A DNA stretch of 64,000 nucleotides from Improbicoccus devescovinae (GCA_036245095.1 BSWA01000003.1:62001-126000); one strand, 5' to 3'; shown: positions 36,458 through 45,370, counted from the stretch's first letter. Notes: generated from the letters alone by a model not told the origin. Translations and numbers: made by a program.

Positions 36458-36487
36458 GTATTATTATTCAAATAAAAAAATTGTCAA
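36458..36487 (-). promoter_or_regulatory. clpP: clpP promoter
   Basis: Minus-strand TTGACA (36487-36482) with TAATAC (36463-36458) at 18 bases or ATAATA at 17. Leader of about 40 bases before the TTG start. No CtsR-type heptad repeat was recognised. Confidence 0.6.
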
Positions 36488-36724
36488 CATAAAATTTATG
36501 ATGCCTACTAAAATCAATTGAAAACTATCTGTAAATCAGTTTTTTGATGCCTAATTTATAAAAACATAAACTTATTCACTTCTTACATTAATATTAATGG
36601 TATTTATATTTTTAAATTCATCAATAGTTTAATTTGTTTTTGTATAATTATACTTAAATATTAATAAATTTTAGGTATAATATACAAAACATAATATTTT
36701 AAATTTCTAAAATACATAAATATT

Positions 36725-36830
36725 CATGTTTATAATTCAGCAAATTCTCCTATGCCGTAAACCTATTGACTAAACTCGTAAATATGTATATTATTAAAAT
36801 TATTAGGAAGTGATTATTTGTATGGAATGT
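36725..36830 (+). promoter_or_regulatory. dispersed promoter/RBS cassette, copy 3
   Basis: TTGACT (36766-36771), 17-base spacer, TATTAT (36789-36794), then AAAATTATTAGGAAGTGATT and a mini-ORF beginning GTG ATT ATT TGT ATG GAA TGT. The preceding 40 bases (CATGTTTATAATTCAGCAAATTCTCCTATGCC in two parts) match the mini-ORF coding part of the 47.8-kb copies, so this copy carries the tail of one unit and the head of the next. It points at the secreted-protein gene at 37044. Confidence 0.62.
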
Positions 36831-36944
36831 AATATTATCGCAGCCAGCGACTATACTAGCATAAATTTTAGTGTTTTCAAATTCTCATAAGGCTTACTAA
36901 TAATAAATTTTATTTTTTGAAGTCTAAAAAATTATAAAAAACTG

Positions 36945-36998
36945 TTGACAAATTTTAAAACAAATATATTATTAAAATAAAAAAATAGGAAGAAAATT
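36945..36998 (+). promoter_or_regulatory. dispersed promoter cassette, degenerate copy 4
   Basis: TTGACA (36945-36950), 16-base spacer, TATTAT (36967-36972), TAAAATAAAAAAATAGGAAG. Same architecture as the neighbouring copy at 36766 but more diverged. Probably the promoter nearest to the gene at 37044, which has its own AAGGAG. Confidence 0.55.
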
Positions 36999-37043
36999 TA
37001 TATCGCACATATCTTAAAAAATAAAAATAAGGAGTATTTTTTT

Positions 37044-37538
37044 ATGAATTTTGCACAAAAATTCATCGTAATTTTAATATTCAGTTTATTTATTGGAAGT
37101 TCATCGATTATTTATGGGAATAGTTTAGATGAGCCACGAACGGGATTTGCAATTTTATATACACGCCAGCAACAGGTTGTTTCGAGACATTTGGTTAATT
37201 TTTTTCATAGGCTGGGCATAGTCATTGTTTCAGCAACCCCCGAATACCAAGAAAATAGCCCCGGGCAGAGTCCACATGGACGACCAACTACAATCACAAC
37301 AGCAAGTGGTGACGAGATTGACCTACACATGTACGCGAATGGTTCCCCGTTACATTTGGTAACATTTTTTTTCGAGCCTGTGGGCGATCCGATTGTGCAA
37401 TTAATCACAATAGGTTACACATATATTGAGTCTGTGTATCTAATCCGAAATTACATAGCCCGGACATTTGGCGCAACAGATGGAATTGTGACGACACATG
37501 AAGTGTACCAACTCGGCTCCATCGAGGGACTAACCTGA
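37044..37538 (+). CDS. small secreted protein of unknown function
   Basis: 164 residues with a clean signal peptide: basic-hydrophobic MNFAQKFIVILIFSLFIGSS, then a polar region with a likely cut near YGNS. The mature part (about 135 residues) has no cysteine and no recognised domain; it alternates polar beta-like stretches (TTITTASGDEIDLHMYANGS) with a hydrophobic segment (VQLITIGYTYIESVYLI). ATG with AAGGAG 9 bases upstream. Base composition is clearly less AT-rich than its flanks. Two cassette promoters lie just upstream and an IS630-type remnant just downstream, an accessory setting. Candidate host-interaction protein; function not inferable. Confidence 0.6.
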   Translation: MNFAQKFIVILIFSLFIGSSSIIYGNSLDEPRTGFAILYTRQQQVVSRHLVNFFHRLGIVIVSATPEYQENSPGQSPHGRPTTITTASGDEIDLHMYANGSPLHLVTFFFEPVGDPIVQLITIGYTYIESVYLIRNYIARTFGATDGIVTTHEVYQLGSIEGLT

Positions 37539-37584
37539 ATACTTATAAACTAGAAGGCGTATTTATATGAATTATTAAATATTA

Positions 37585-37900
37585 GACCTATCCTAAAACT
37601 GATTATTTTTGCAAATTCCATTGTCAATATAGATTTTCGACAAAGAGTATTAGGGTTTCTCGATGAGAGAATATTCTTAGAAAAGCTAAAGAAATTTTAA
37701 AAGTAAGCATAAACGCAATCAGGATGGAAAAAATTAAAGGCAGCGACTTCTAAAGTATAGAAAAATCCATCTAAACATTAAGCCACGAATCTATGTTTCC
37801 TAGAAATTAGAAACTTACATTGTTGAAAATTCAACGGCATATCTAAAAAATATATTAGAGACTTTCGCAAATAGGCTCAGCTTTTAAATATCAGAGTATA
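37585..37900 (+). pseudogene. decayed IS630-type transposase (N-terminal part)
   Basis: After the terminal sequence TCCTAAAACTGATTATTTTT (37591) comes DFRQRVLGFLDERI (37632 on), then in another frame KAKEILKVSINAIR, then LNIKPRIYV, a stop, KLETYIVENSTAYLKNILET. These match in order the helix-turn-helix N-terminal domain of IS630-type transposases (DFR..V..Y.., AA.IF.VS..AI.RW, KP.KID..KLE.Y...NP.AYL.EIA). Several frameshifts and stops, and no DDE domain remains. Confidence 0.68.
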
Positions 37901-37941
37901 ACTATGAACACCATGTCATTAGGAGTTCTAGCAAATTTAAG

Positions 37942-38709
37942 CTATCTTCCAAACAGCTGAGTCATACTGCAAAATGGGGATTTTAAACACGATTTAATGT
38001 TTTGTTCAAATAAAAAAATAAAACTTACAGGGTTGAATTTGTAAATTTTCTTGAAAATTAATGAAGAATTTATGTTATCTTGTGACATCAGTTTGAATGA
38101 TCTAGAATTACTTGCCGCAAAAATATTAAAAATACAAATAAAAACCCATAAGACACATATCCCTTTTAGAATTCCGAACACCCCTCCTAACATGCCATTT
38201 ATTCGAGTTAAAACAGGAAATTTAAAAATTTTAGACACATAATTAACAATGAATTTAATAATAATTGAAAAAATCCAGTAAATAACTGCAGCACATACTC
38301 CGGTTAAAACATTAATAATAATAGGCGAAATCAAATTAATTAAAGCTATAACAAATTCACCATTATTTTTGGTAGTAACTATATTGCCAATATATTTATT
38401 TCCAAAATCATCGCTGGGAATAAATACGCGAATTAACCAAGGTAGATTTTCTAAAATTTTATGCTGATTTATAAAACCTATATTTAAAAGTGATTTATTT
38501 ATAAGTTTTTCCAAAAAAGAATATAAAAAATTATCAAAAATAAAGCTAGCAACATATCTACAACTTAAAGATATAATAATAACAGAAGTAATGGTTCCAA
38601 CAAGATACAACACAGATCTAATAATTCCACTTTTATAGCCTGATCTCCAAAACAATCCCAAAAATAATACAGTAATACAATCTAAAACTAAATGATAAAT
38701 AATCCTCAC
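37942..38709 (-). CDS. cvpA: CvpA family membrane protein
   Basis: 255-residue protein with about five hydrophobic segments, matching the colicin V production (CvpA) family: N-terminal LDCITVLFLGLFWRSGYKSGIIRSV (family pattern D..........G...G....) and late LTRINGMLGGVFGILKGICVLWV, the conserved L-G-x-x-x-G-x-x-[KR]-G block. The biochemical role in the family is unclear; mutants elsewhere have envelope defects. It sits directly after a DUF5711-like gene, an arrangement common in clostridia. ATG start at 38709. Confidence 0.78.
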   Translation of the reverse strand: MRIIYHLVLDCITVLFLGLFWRSGYKSGIIRSVLYLVGTITSVIIISLSCRYVASFIFDNFLYSFLEKLINKSLLNIGFINQHKILENLPWLIRVFIPSDDFGNKYIGNIVTTKNNGEFVIALINLISPIIINVLTGVCAAVIYWIFSIIIKFIVNYVSKIFKFPVLTRINGMLGGVFGILKGICVLWVFICIFNIFAASNSRSFKLMSQDNINSSLIFKKIYKFNPVSFIFLFEQNIKSCLKSPFCSMTQLFGR

Positions 38710-38721
38710 ACCCTTGAACTT

Positions 38722-39894
38722 TTAATTTAAGTATAAAATATCAAAAACGCCTGTCCCTAAAATATATGCACAAGAGTTTGAAATTAACTCTATTTTTTTA
38801 GTACAAACAGGATTTTTTATTCTACAATATATCAAACCATAAGCATCATATATTGTGCAAAAGTTTTCAGAAACCGCAGAGACCATACCATTTTTATAAG
38901 AAACAGAATTAATTTTAGATTTAGATTCAATATTAGAAATAAGATTGCCTTTTTTATTGAAAATTTTTATAATTTGATTATAATCATCGCAGTTAGGAGA
39001 TAGAGTTATCGCTACTCCATCATTTTTATTTATGAATTTCGAACAAAGCTTTTGATCATCGTATTTAATTTCTTTAAAACTTCCATCATTATTATTTACA
39101 AACACAAGCGATCTATCTCCAATAGCAACTACACTATTAGAATTCGAAAAAAATTCAATATTAAAGAACATATTATCTTCAATTTTTATATTAAATTTAG
39201 GGATTTCCTTATTAAGTTCAAATATTTTAATACTAGAAGTTGGCTTGCCATTTTCGGTATAAATGCCAGCAATAGCGGCCTGTTTGCCATCATCATTCAA
39301 TGCCATACAAGTTGGATAACAATTAGCAAAACAATATCTATATTTTAATGAATTTTTAGCATTAAAAATAAACATTTCTGCGAGATACTCTAAAGAATCG
39401 GCGATAAATCCATAATCGCCTTTACAAGATATAGAAGCATCGGTTATTTTATTTTTTAAATCCCCACAAAAAATCCGTTTATTTAAATATTCCAAGCGAA
39501 AATTATGCCCGCCGAGATCATATAGCAAGACACGATTATTAGCAACTTTCATTCTAGGAACACTCAAATCATGATTGTCACTATAAATTTGATTACCCTT
39601 AGAGTTAAAGACACTGAAGCAAGAATTACTCAGGCATAAAACTTTTCTATTTATCTCACAGAAGTTATCAGGTTCTATAAACTGACCAGGAATATCTACA
39701 GGAAAATTTCTTGAACCAAAAAACGAGGATATATTATTTTTAATCCCCAAAATAAACTGAACCGATCCCGAAAAATTTAAATAAAAAATTGAAGCTAAAG
39801 TAATAACACATAAAACAATGAACATGAATATAAATTTTATATAAATTTTATTTTTTTTTTGTTCAGATTTCACAACAATATTTTTTTGGTGCAT
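38722..39894 (-). CDS. DUF5711-like membrane-anchored beta-propeller protein
   Basis: 390 residues: short basic cytoplasmic tail, one membrane anchor (about 20-45), then about 340 extracytoplasmic residues made of repeating strands (FSVFNSKGNQIYSDNHDLSVPRMKVANNRVLLYDLGGHNFRLEY in pieces; SFFMFNAKNS-like, SIKIFELNK, TIYDAYGLI), as in a six- to eight-blade propeller. Length, topology and its place upstream of cvpA and downstream of truA fit the DUF5711 family of clostridia. Function unknown; possibly an envelope scaffold. Confidence 0.7.
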   Translation of the reverse strand: MHQKNIVVKSEQKKNKIYIKFIFMFIVLCVITLASIFYLNFSGSVQFILGIKNNISSFFGSRNFPVDIPGQFIEPDNFCEINRKVLCLSNSCFSVFNSKGNQIYSDNHDLSVPRMKVANNRVLLYDLGGHNFRLEYLNKRIFCGDLKNKITDASISCKGDYGFIADSLEYLAEMFIFNAKNSLKYRYCFANCYPTCMALNDDGKQAAIAGIYTENGKPTSSIKIFELNKEIPKFNIKIEDNMFFNIEFFSNSNSVVAIGDRSLVFVNNNDGSFKEIKYDDQKLCSKFINKNDGVAITLSPNCDDYNQIIKIFNKKGNLISNIESKSKINSVSYKNGMVSAVSENFCTIYDAYGLIYCRIKNPVCTKKIELISNSCAYILGTGVFDILYLN

Positions 39895-39897
39895 AAT

Positions 39898-40671
39898 TTA
39901 AATCCTTATATTTTGATACGATACATTATTTAAATATAGACCGCAAGCCGGTAAAGTAGGACCTGCATTTTTTCGGTTTTTTGAGTCAAATATAATTTTT
40001 AAATCAGAAATATGGATTTTATTTCGCGCAATTTCCAAAAGTGTGCCTACGATAATTCTAGCCATTCTGAATAAAAAACCATTAGCTTTTATATTAAATT
40101 CTATTATTTTTGCATATTTTTTTATATTAATACATAATATTTCTCTAACAAAATCATAATTTTTGCGTAATTTATACTGAATATTATTACAACAAAAAGC
40201 AGAAAAATCATGTTTACCTACAAAAAATTCGCACGCATCTTTTAATAACTCGAAATTAAATTTATAAGGATAATAAAATACTCTATCAGCCATAAAAGGA
40301 TCTTTAATTTTATGATAATACAATTTATAAACATATTCTTTAGCAACACAAGAATATCTAGCATGAAAATCTTCTGAAACTTGAAAACAAGATTTCACAA
40401 CAATATCATCAGGCAGTAAAGAATTTAAAGCATGTATAATAGAACCTGGTGAAATACTCGAAAAAATTTTAAAACTGACACAATACATATTAGCATGAAC
40501 TCCAGCATCGGTGCGAGAACAGCCTTTAACATCGACATTAGATTTTACAATTTTCCGAAGAGCATTCTGAAAAACCTCTTGAACAGTAATAGCGTTTTTT
40601 TGAATTTGCCAGCCATGATATTTTGTCCCAACATAGGATATAATTACCAAGAAATTTTTAATTTTACTCAT
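39898..40671 (-). CDS. truA: tRNA pseudouridine(38-40) synthase TruA
   Basis: Isomerises uridines 38-40 in the anticodon arm. 257 residues. The catalytic aspartate lies in GCSRTDAGVHA (about 49-59); the N-terminal YVGTKYHGWQIQKN and FHARYSCVAKEYVYKLYY are typical. ATG at 40671 overlaps the ecfT stop (ATGA), so the two are translationally coupled, the usual ecfT-truA order of Firmicutes. Confidence 0.95.
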   Translation of the reverse strand: MSKIKNFLVIISYVGTKYHGWQIQKNAITVQEVFQNALRKIVKSNVDVKGCSRTDAGVHANMYCVSFKIFSSISPGSIIHALNSLLPDDIVVKSCFQVSEDFHARYSCVAKEYVYKLYYHKIKDPFMADRVFYYPYKFNFELLKDACEFFVGKHDFSAFCCNNIQYKLRKNYDFVREILCINIKKYAKIIEFNIKANGFLFRMARIIVGTLLEIARNKIHISDLKIIFDSKNRKNAGPTLPACGLYLNNVSYQNIRI

Positions 40672-41486
40672 GATATTGTTAAAAACTCACAAAATTTTAA
40701 TTTAGCATTCCAGAAAAATATAAATATCAAAAAAATTACCGTAAAAGCAACAGCCCAAAAATCGAATGCACTAAATTTATGAATTTTCAAAGAACCTCGA
40801 CTATTTGTAAAACCATAGCATCGACATTCCATAGCGACAGCTACATCTATAGCATGCTTAAAACAAGAAATAAAAATCGGAACAAATACCGAATTTAAGG
40901 ACTTCAATCTGACCATCAAATTTCCTTTATTAAAGACAGCACCTCGCGCTTTTTGAGCTTTAAAAATTTTTTCAAACTCTTCAAGAATCATTGGAAAAAA
41001 CCTAAACATAAGCATTACCACAAACGAAATATCCTCAGTATTAATATTAATTATTTTAAGTGGAGAAAACAAACTTTTTGAAACATATATAATATCAATA
41101 ATAGATGAAGTCGCGAATATCAAAGTGCCTACAAGAGTTAATATTAGCATACCCAAAAATGTAATCAAAGAAATTCTAAGTGCCCCATCAGTAATATTAA
41201 TTTTTTCAAATAAATGTATTAAAACTTGACCTTTAGGATTCCACAAATTCACAAAAAACGAGAACCCAAAAAACAGAAAAATAAATTTCATTTTTCTAAT
41301 AAATACGCGAAAATTAACACGTGCCAAACACATAATAACTATGACAAAAACAAGAATCATAAGTCTCAAAAAAACATTTTTCCCAAACAATAAACACGAT
41401 GTAATCAAAAACGACAAAAAAAACCTAATTCTAATATCGAGTTTACTAACAATTGTATCCTTAAAAATATAGTCATTGAAAAACAT
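40668..41486 (-). CDS. ecfT: energy-coupling factor transporter membrane protein EcfT
   Basis: Scaffold transmembrane subunit of ECF vitamin/metal importers. 272 residues with about six membrane helices. Both coupling-helix signatures for the ATPase pair are present: KAQKARGA (about 176-183) and AMECRCYGF (about 218-226), the A-R-G motifs. In most Firmicutes ecfA1-ecfA2 stand directly before ecfT; here proS does, so the ATPases and S components must be elsewhere. Confidence 0.9.
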   Translation of the reverse strand: MFFNDYIFKDTIVSKLDIRIRFFLSFLITSCLLFGKNVFLRLMILVFVIVIMCLARVNFRVFIRKMKFIFLFFGFSFFVNLWNPKGQVLIHLFEKINITDGALRISLITFLGMLILTLVGTLIFATSSIIDIIYVSKSLFSPLKIININTEDISFVVMLMFRFFPMILEEFEKIFKAQKARGAVFNKGNLMVRLKSLNSVFVPIFISCFKHAIDVAVAMECRCYGFTNSRGSLKIHKFSAFDFWAVAFTVIFLIFIFFWNAKLKFCEFLTIS

Positions 41487-41535
41487 AAATTTACTTTAAT
41501 TGCCCCTTAAATTTAATAAAAATTTAATTTTTCTT

Positions 41536-42975
41536 TCAATATGCCTCACCCCAATAAACACTTGACGAAGCCTTTTTTTCGCATACTACGCACCCATGAT
41601 CTGAAGCCTCAAATAAACATTGATTTTCATCCAGCGGAATACATCGAGAAGAAAAGCCGAAATTATCTTTTATATATTGTTCACAAACGTCAGAACCACA
41701 CCATAAAGTTTTTATAAAACAATGCTGCTTACTAACTGTTTTGAATTCAGATAAATTTTTAACGACAAAAATTTTATCTCTACAAAATTTTTCAGCATTT
41801 TTATACAAATTGCACTTAATTTTTGTTAATATTACTGGAATTTCTGTTAAAATATTACTAAAACCACAAGTTATTTTTTCGCGATTATCCCGTCTAATTA
41901 TCACACAAGAATTTGAATCCACATCTTTCGGGCCTATTTCCAGTCTTATTGGAACACCTTTCATTTCATATTCAGCAAATTTCCAACCAGGAGACTGGTC
42001 TGAAACATCAAGTTTAACTCTAAAATCTCTATTTAAAATATTAAAAATCTCATTACATTTTTCAAACACAGCATTATTTTTAATCATAATTGGAACTATA
42101 ACAATTTGAATCGGAGCAATATCTGGTGGTAAAACCAAGCCATCATCGTCACCATGTGCCATAATGACGCTCGCGATAACCCTAGTAGTAAGGCCCCACG
42201 AAGTCTGATACACAAATTCAGATTTATTATTTTTATTTTGAAATTTTACATCAAATGCCCGAGCAAAATTATTACCAAAATAATGGCTAGTCGCTGCTTG
42301 CAACGCCTTACCATCTTTCATCATACATTCAACAGTATAAGTAATATCAGCACCAGCGAATTTTTCGCTATCAGTTTTTCGACCTAAAATAACAGGAACA
42401 CATAATATATGCTCAAAAAAATCCCGATACAAATCCAAAATAGAAATAGCGAAACTTTCAGCCTCCTGCGAGGTCGCATGCACAGTATGACCTTCTTGCC
42501 ACTGGAATTCCACGGACCTCAACAAAGGTCTTGTTGACTTTTCCCATCTGACAACCGAACACCACTGATTATAAATTTTAGGCAAATCCCGCCAAGATTT
42601 AACAGTTTTCGAAAAATGTGAACAAAACAACGCCTCCGAAGTTGGACGTATACATAACCGTTCAGTCAACACTTCATTGCCCCCGATAGTAACCCAAGCC
42701 ACCTCAGGAGCAAACCCTTTAACATGGTTTTTTTCTTTTTGCAACAAACTTTCCGGTATAAGTAACGGCATTGCTACATTTTCTATATTTTTTTTTCGAA
42801 ATTCATGATTTAAAAAAGACATAATAATTTCCCATATAGCATACCCATAGGGGCGCAAAACAACGCACCCTCTAACCCCAGTATAATCAATTAATTCCGC
42901 TCTAACAACAACATCTGTATACCATTTCCCAAAGTCAACATTCATTGAAGTGATTTTTCTTACTAATTTCTCCAA
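41536..42975 (-). CDS. proS: prolyl-tRNA synthetase (archaeal/eukaryote-like type)
   Basis: Class II synthetase charging tRNA-Pro. 479 residues, the short type lacking the ~180-residue editing insertion of the long bacterial form. Motif 1 region RGCVVLRPYGYAIWE, motif 2 RPTSEALFCSHF... NQWCSVVRWEKSTRPLLRSVEFQWQEGHTVHA (in pieces), motif 3 QTSWGLTTRVIASVIMAHGDD. C-terminal zinc-type domain with cysteines and terminal tyrosine (ends SSVYWGEAY). TTG at 42975 is chosen, 8 bases after GGTGG; GTG at 42987 overlaps that site. Confidence 0.95.
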   Translation of the reverse strand: MEKLVRKITSMNVDFGKWYTDVVVRAELIDYTGVRGCVVLRPYGYAIWEIIMSFLNHEFRKKNIENVAMPLLIPESLLQKEKNHVKGFAPEVAWVTIGGNEVLTERLCIRPTSEALFCSHFSKTVKSWRDLPKIYNQWCSVVRWEKSTRPLLRSVEFQWQEGHTVHATSQEAESFAISILDLYRDFFEHILCVPVILGRKTDSEKFAGADITYTVECMMKDGKALQAATSHYFGNNFARAFDVKFQNKNNKSEFVYQTSWGLTTRVIASVIMAHGDDDGLVLPPDIAPIQIVIVPIMIKNNAVFEKCNEIFNILNRDFRVKLDVSDQSPGWKFAEYEMKGVPIRLEIGPKDVDSNSCVIIRRDNREKITCGFSNILTEIPVILTKIKCNLYKNAEKFCRDKIFVVKNLSEFKTVSKQHCFIKTLWCGSDVCEQYIKDNFGFSSRCIPLDENQCLFEASDHGCVVCEKKASSSVYWGEAY

Positions 42976-43060
42976 ATCACATACCACCTAAGTTAAACCT
43001 AAAAACTGCATAACAAACATTTATAAAAACACATAAACTTTAATTATACTATTAAAATTA

Positions 43061-43267
43061 TCATTGCCTTGGGTAATTCCCATCGGCCTTGAAATCAACT
43101 TTACTTTTGTGTGTTCGCACCCAACCTCCGGTCAATAGACCAAGCCCCCCAAATACGCCCATCATAACGAAGGGTAACCCTATCAAAAATTTAATATCGC
43201 CGGCAAGTTTCGCTGTATCCTCAAACTGTTTCCTAGCAGTTGATTTTTCCGGATTAATCTCTGCCAT
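43061..43267 (-). CDS. small single-pass membrane protein, unknown
   Basis: 68 residues: charged N-terminal third, one hydrophobic segment with glycine-rich turns (FLIGLPFVMMGVFGGLGLL, about 27-45), basic C-terminal tail. ATG with AAGGAGGAAGTGTA, a near-perfect ribosome-binding site. It follows another tiny membrane protein gene and precedes proS on the same strand. Base composition is less AT-rich than the neighbours. I recognise no family. Confidence 0.65.
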   Translation of the reverse strand: MAEINPEKSTARKQFEDTAKLAGDIKFLIGLPFVMMGVFGGLGLLTGGWVRTHKSKVDFKADGNYPRQ

Positions 43268-43402
43268 TACACTTCCTCCTTAGATTTTTTTGTACAATAA
43301 TAAAAACAAAATATAACAACTATTTGCTCACAAACAATAAAGCTTTTGAATTATTCCTACTGTAAACTTCATCATTTATAAGTAGGTTATTTATCGAAGC
43401 CA

Positions 43403-43549
43403 TTACTTTATGTCCAGTACTTTCTGTACCGTTCCCTTTACTGCAGGCCAATATATATCCCGCGTATTGTCAATCGCCCGCAGTCCCCTATCGCCAACGG
43501 TGAACACTGAACACACCGCCCATATGACAACCAATACATGAACAAACAT
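43403..43549 (-). CDS. 48-residue hydrophobic-start peptide, unknown
   Basis: ATG at 43549 is preceded by AAAGGAGGGAT, 4-6 bases away, the best ribosome-binding site of the neighbourhood. The peptide has a hydrophobic N-terminus (MFVHVLVVIWAVCSVFTV) that could be a signal or a membrane anchor, then about 30 polar residues (GDRGLRAIDNTRDIYWPAVK) and a TAA. GC content is well above the local average. It is followed on the same strand by the 68-residue membrane protein, so the pair may act together. Confidence 0.5.
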   Translation of the reverse strand: MFVHVLVVIWAVCSVFTVGDRGLRAIDNTRDIYWPAVKGTVQKVLDIK

Positions 43550-43620
43550 AAATTTATCCCTCCTTTTGTAAAATATACCAAAAAAATAACTTTGTAATTG
43601 AAATTTTTGTGAAAACTAAG

Positions 43621-43878
43621 CTAATTAAAACTCAAAATCGATACATTTTTAGTATGTCTATCTATTCTTCCGAACTTAACAATACCAGCAACCAACGCAA
43701 ACAATGTATCATCCGAACCTTTCCCAACATTTTTACCAGGGTGAAACTTAGTCCCTCGTTGTTTTAAAATTATTTCCCCGCTGTTAACTTTTTGGCCATC
43801 CGAACGTTTAACACCTAAACGTTTTGACTCTGAATCTCTACCATTTTTAGTAGATCCCATACCTTTTTTGTGGGCCAA
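43621..43878 (-). CDS. rpmA: 50S ribosomal protein L27, without the Firmicutes N-terminal extension
   Basis: Large-subunit protein whose N-terminus reaches the peptidyl-transferase centre. 85 residues beginning M-A-H-K-K-G-M-G-S-T-K-N-G, with the standard GEIILKQRGTKFHPGKNVGKG core. TTG at 43878 lies 5 bases after AGAGGTGA. Most Firmicutes L27 genes encode a ~9-residue extension before AHKKG that the protease Prp removes; here the ribosome-binding site occupies that place, and no prp gene lies between rplU and rpmA, its usual location. Confidence 0.95.
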   Translation of the reverse strand: MAHKKGMGSTKNGRDSESKRLGVKRSDGQKVNSGEIILKQRGTKFHPGKNVGKGSDDTLFALVAGIVKFGRIDRHTKNVSILSFN

Positions 43879-43953
43879 AATAATCACCTCTTTGCTAATC
43901 AAAAAATAAAAAACACAGTATAAACTTCTAAATCAACTAATCTATTTATGACA

Positions 43954-44265
43954 TCATGCTGAAAAAGAAATTCTCACTCTAGCCCTCTGATGGCGTTCTC
44001 CCATGGCCCGCTTGTGATTTTTTTTAGGCTTATATGTGAATATTCTAAGTTTCTTCGACAGCATAACTTCAAAAACCTCTCCAGTAACTGTTAATCCCGA
44101 ACAAGAATCACTATTAATCAACCTCTGAGTATCATTTAATTTGGCGAATATAACATTGAATTTAATATGGTCGCCTATATTTTTGTTCAAATTATCCAAA
44201 AAAATCTCATCCCCAGATCGGACCAAATATTGTTTACCAGTGGCCTGAATAACCGCATACTCCAA
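43954..44265 (-). CDS. rplU: 50S ribosomal protein L21
   Basis: 103-residue 23S rRNA-binding protein. Family motifs YAVIQATGKQYLVRSGDEIFLD at the start and KLRIFTYKPKKNHKRAMGERHQRARVRI (in pieces) near the end. TTG start; AAGGGGA lies upstream. First gene of rplU-rpmA, with a promoter (TTGACT-N17-TAAAGT) about 60 bases before it. Confidence 0.95.
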   Translation of the reverse strand: MEYAVIQATGKQYLVRSGDEIFLDNLNKNIGDHIKFNVIFAKLNDTQRLINSDSCSGLTVTGEVFEVMLSKKLRIFTYKPKKNHKRAMGERHQRARVRISFSA

Positions 44266-44323
44266 AAAAACATCCCCTTACAATAAGCTTCATAAAATCC
44301 CCTAACTACCACGAGATAATCTA

Positions 44324-44352
44324 ACTTTACAATACATAAAAAACAAAGTCAA
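44324..44352 (-). promoter_or_regulatory. rplU: promoter of rplU-rpmA
   Basis: Minus-strand TTGACT (44352-44347), 17-base spacer, TAAAGT (44329-44324). Leader of about 50 bases. No L21-leader structure was recognised. Confidence 0.5.
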
Positions 44353-44531
44353 TATTTTACATCAATTTTGCCCTCCAAAAATAAAGCAATTAAAATTAAA
44401 ATTATTGTGCATATTAAATAATTTTTCTAAATTAAATATTCACACGGAGATTTAGTTTGGGAATTTGAGAAAAACCTAAAGACTTGAGTCGGATCAAGCA
44501 TGTAATAAACATTTTTAAAAACTAAACATCT

Positions 44532-44592
44532 AGCATAAATTAAACCTTAAACCAAAATGTTTTCGATGATCTCGATATTTAAGTGATTTTTT
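44532..44592 (-). pseudogene. IS5-type transposase C-terminal scrap
   Basis: Minus-strand frame reads KSLKYRDHRKHFGLRFNLC then a stop, the C-terminal end of an IS5-type transposase (compare the usual YRNRRKRFGLRFNLIAGI). Only about 20 codons survive. The rest of the 44266-44698 spacer has no convincing gene. Confidence 0.6.
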
Positions 44593-44698
44593 GGGCAAAT
44601 TAAATATAAATTATGACGTCAAATCAAAAATCCTAGTGGTCTCGTTATCCAAGGAGACCCATTTCAAAAATATAATTTGCAACGCCAAGGAGATAATT

Positions 44699-45370
44699 AT
44701 GATAAAAAACAAAAAAATTATTCTTATATTCAGAATATGTTCATTTGTATTTTGCACAATAGCTCTAATGGCTCAATTCGGAGTATTTACTGGTAATTTT
44801 TGGGCCTCAAGTTTATTGTATTATACCGTGCAAAGCAACATAATGATATGGGGACTATTTGGGTCATTAATTTTTTTTACTATTATAGACATAATAAACA
44901 AAAATCACAAAAAATCTGGAGCAAGTTATCATCCCAAATTATGTGCTACTGTTATGTTAGCTGCGATGGTAACTCTTATTATATTTTGGACTGTACTTGC
45001 TCCTCAATTTGAAGACTTTGCGTTTTCATTGACATTTAATAGCATAGGACTACATTTAATATCACCATTATTAATATTATTTGATTATATATTTTTTACA
45101 CAACGCGGTGTTCTTGCAAAAACTGATATCTGGATATTTACTATTCCTCCATTAGGATACTATATCCAAGCAACGATTTTAGGATTTTCCGGAGTGTTAT
45201 ATCCAAGTGCTGAAGGAAAAGAGCCAAATCATTTCCCTTATTTTTTTATAGATTATTATAAATCCGGATGGATGGTCGCAGTATACGTAATTAGTATTAT
45301 TATTTGTTTTTTATTTTTAGCTAGTTTAATAATATATTTTGATAATAAATATTCTTCTAAGAAAAAATAA
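44699..45370 (+). CDS. Pr6Pr-like six-helix membrane protein
   Basis: 223 residues with six predicted membrane helices: IILIFRICSFVFCTIALMAQ, the segment LLYYTVQSNIMIWGLFGSL with polar residues inside the membrane (T-x-Q-S-N), and later ISPLLILFDYIFF, LGYYIQATILGF and a FPYFFIDYYKSGW loop. Layout and the YYTVQSN/HLISP/D-Y pattern fit the Pr6Pr family, whose function is poorly known. ATG 44699 with AAGGAGATAATT upstream is chosen; the frame is open back to 44591 but that part overlaps the IS5 scrap. Confidence 0.62.
   Translation: MIKNKKIILIFRICSFVFCTIALMAQFGVFTGNFWASSLLYYTVQSNIMIWGLFGSLIFFTIIDIINKNHKKSGASYHPKLCATVMLAAMVTLIIFWTVLAPQFEDFAFSLTFNSIGLHLISPLLILFDYIFFTQRGVLAKTDIWIFTIPPLGYYIQATILGFSGVLYPSAEGKEPNHFPYFFIDYYKSGWMVAVYVISIIICFLFLASLIIYFDNKYSSKKK

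Noticed and set aside
37585..37900. programmed frameshift in the IS630-type transposase
   Set aside because: There are several independent shifts and stops and no DDE domain remains, so it is decay.
44591..44698. 36-residue N-terminal extension of the Pr6Pr-like protein
   Set aside because: A good ribosome-binding site lies before the internal ATG at 44699, and the extension overlaps an IS5 remnant.
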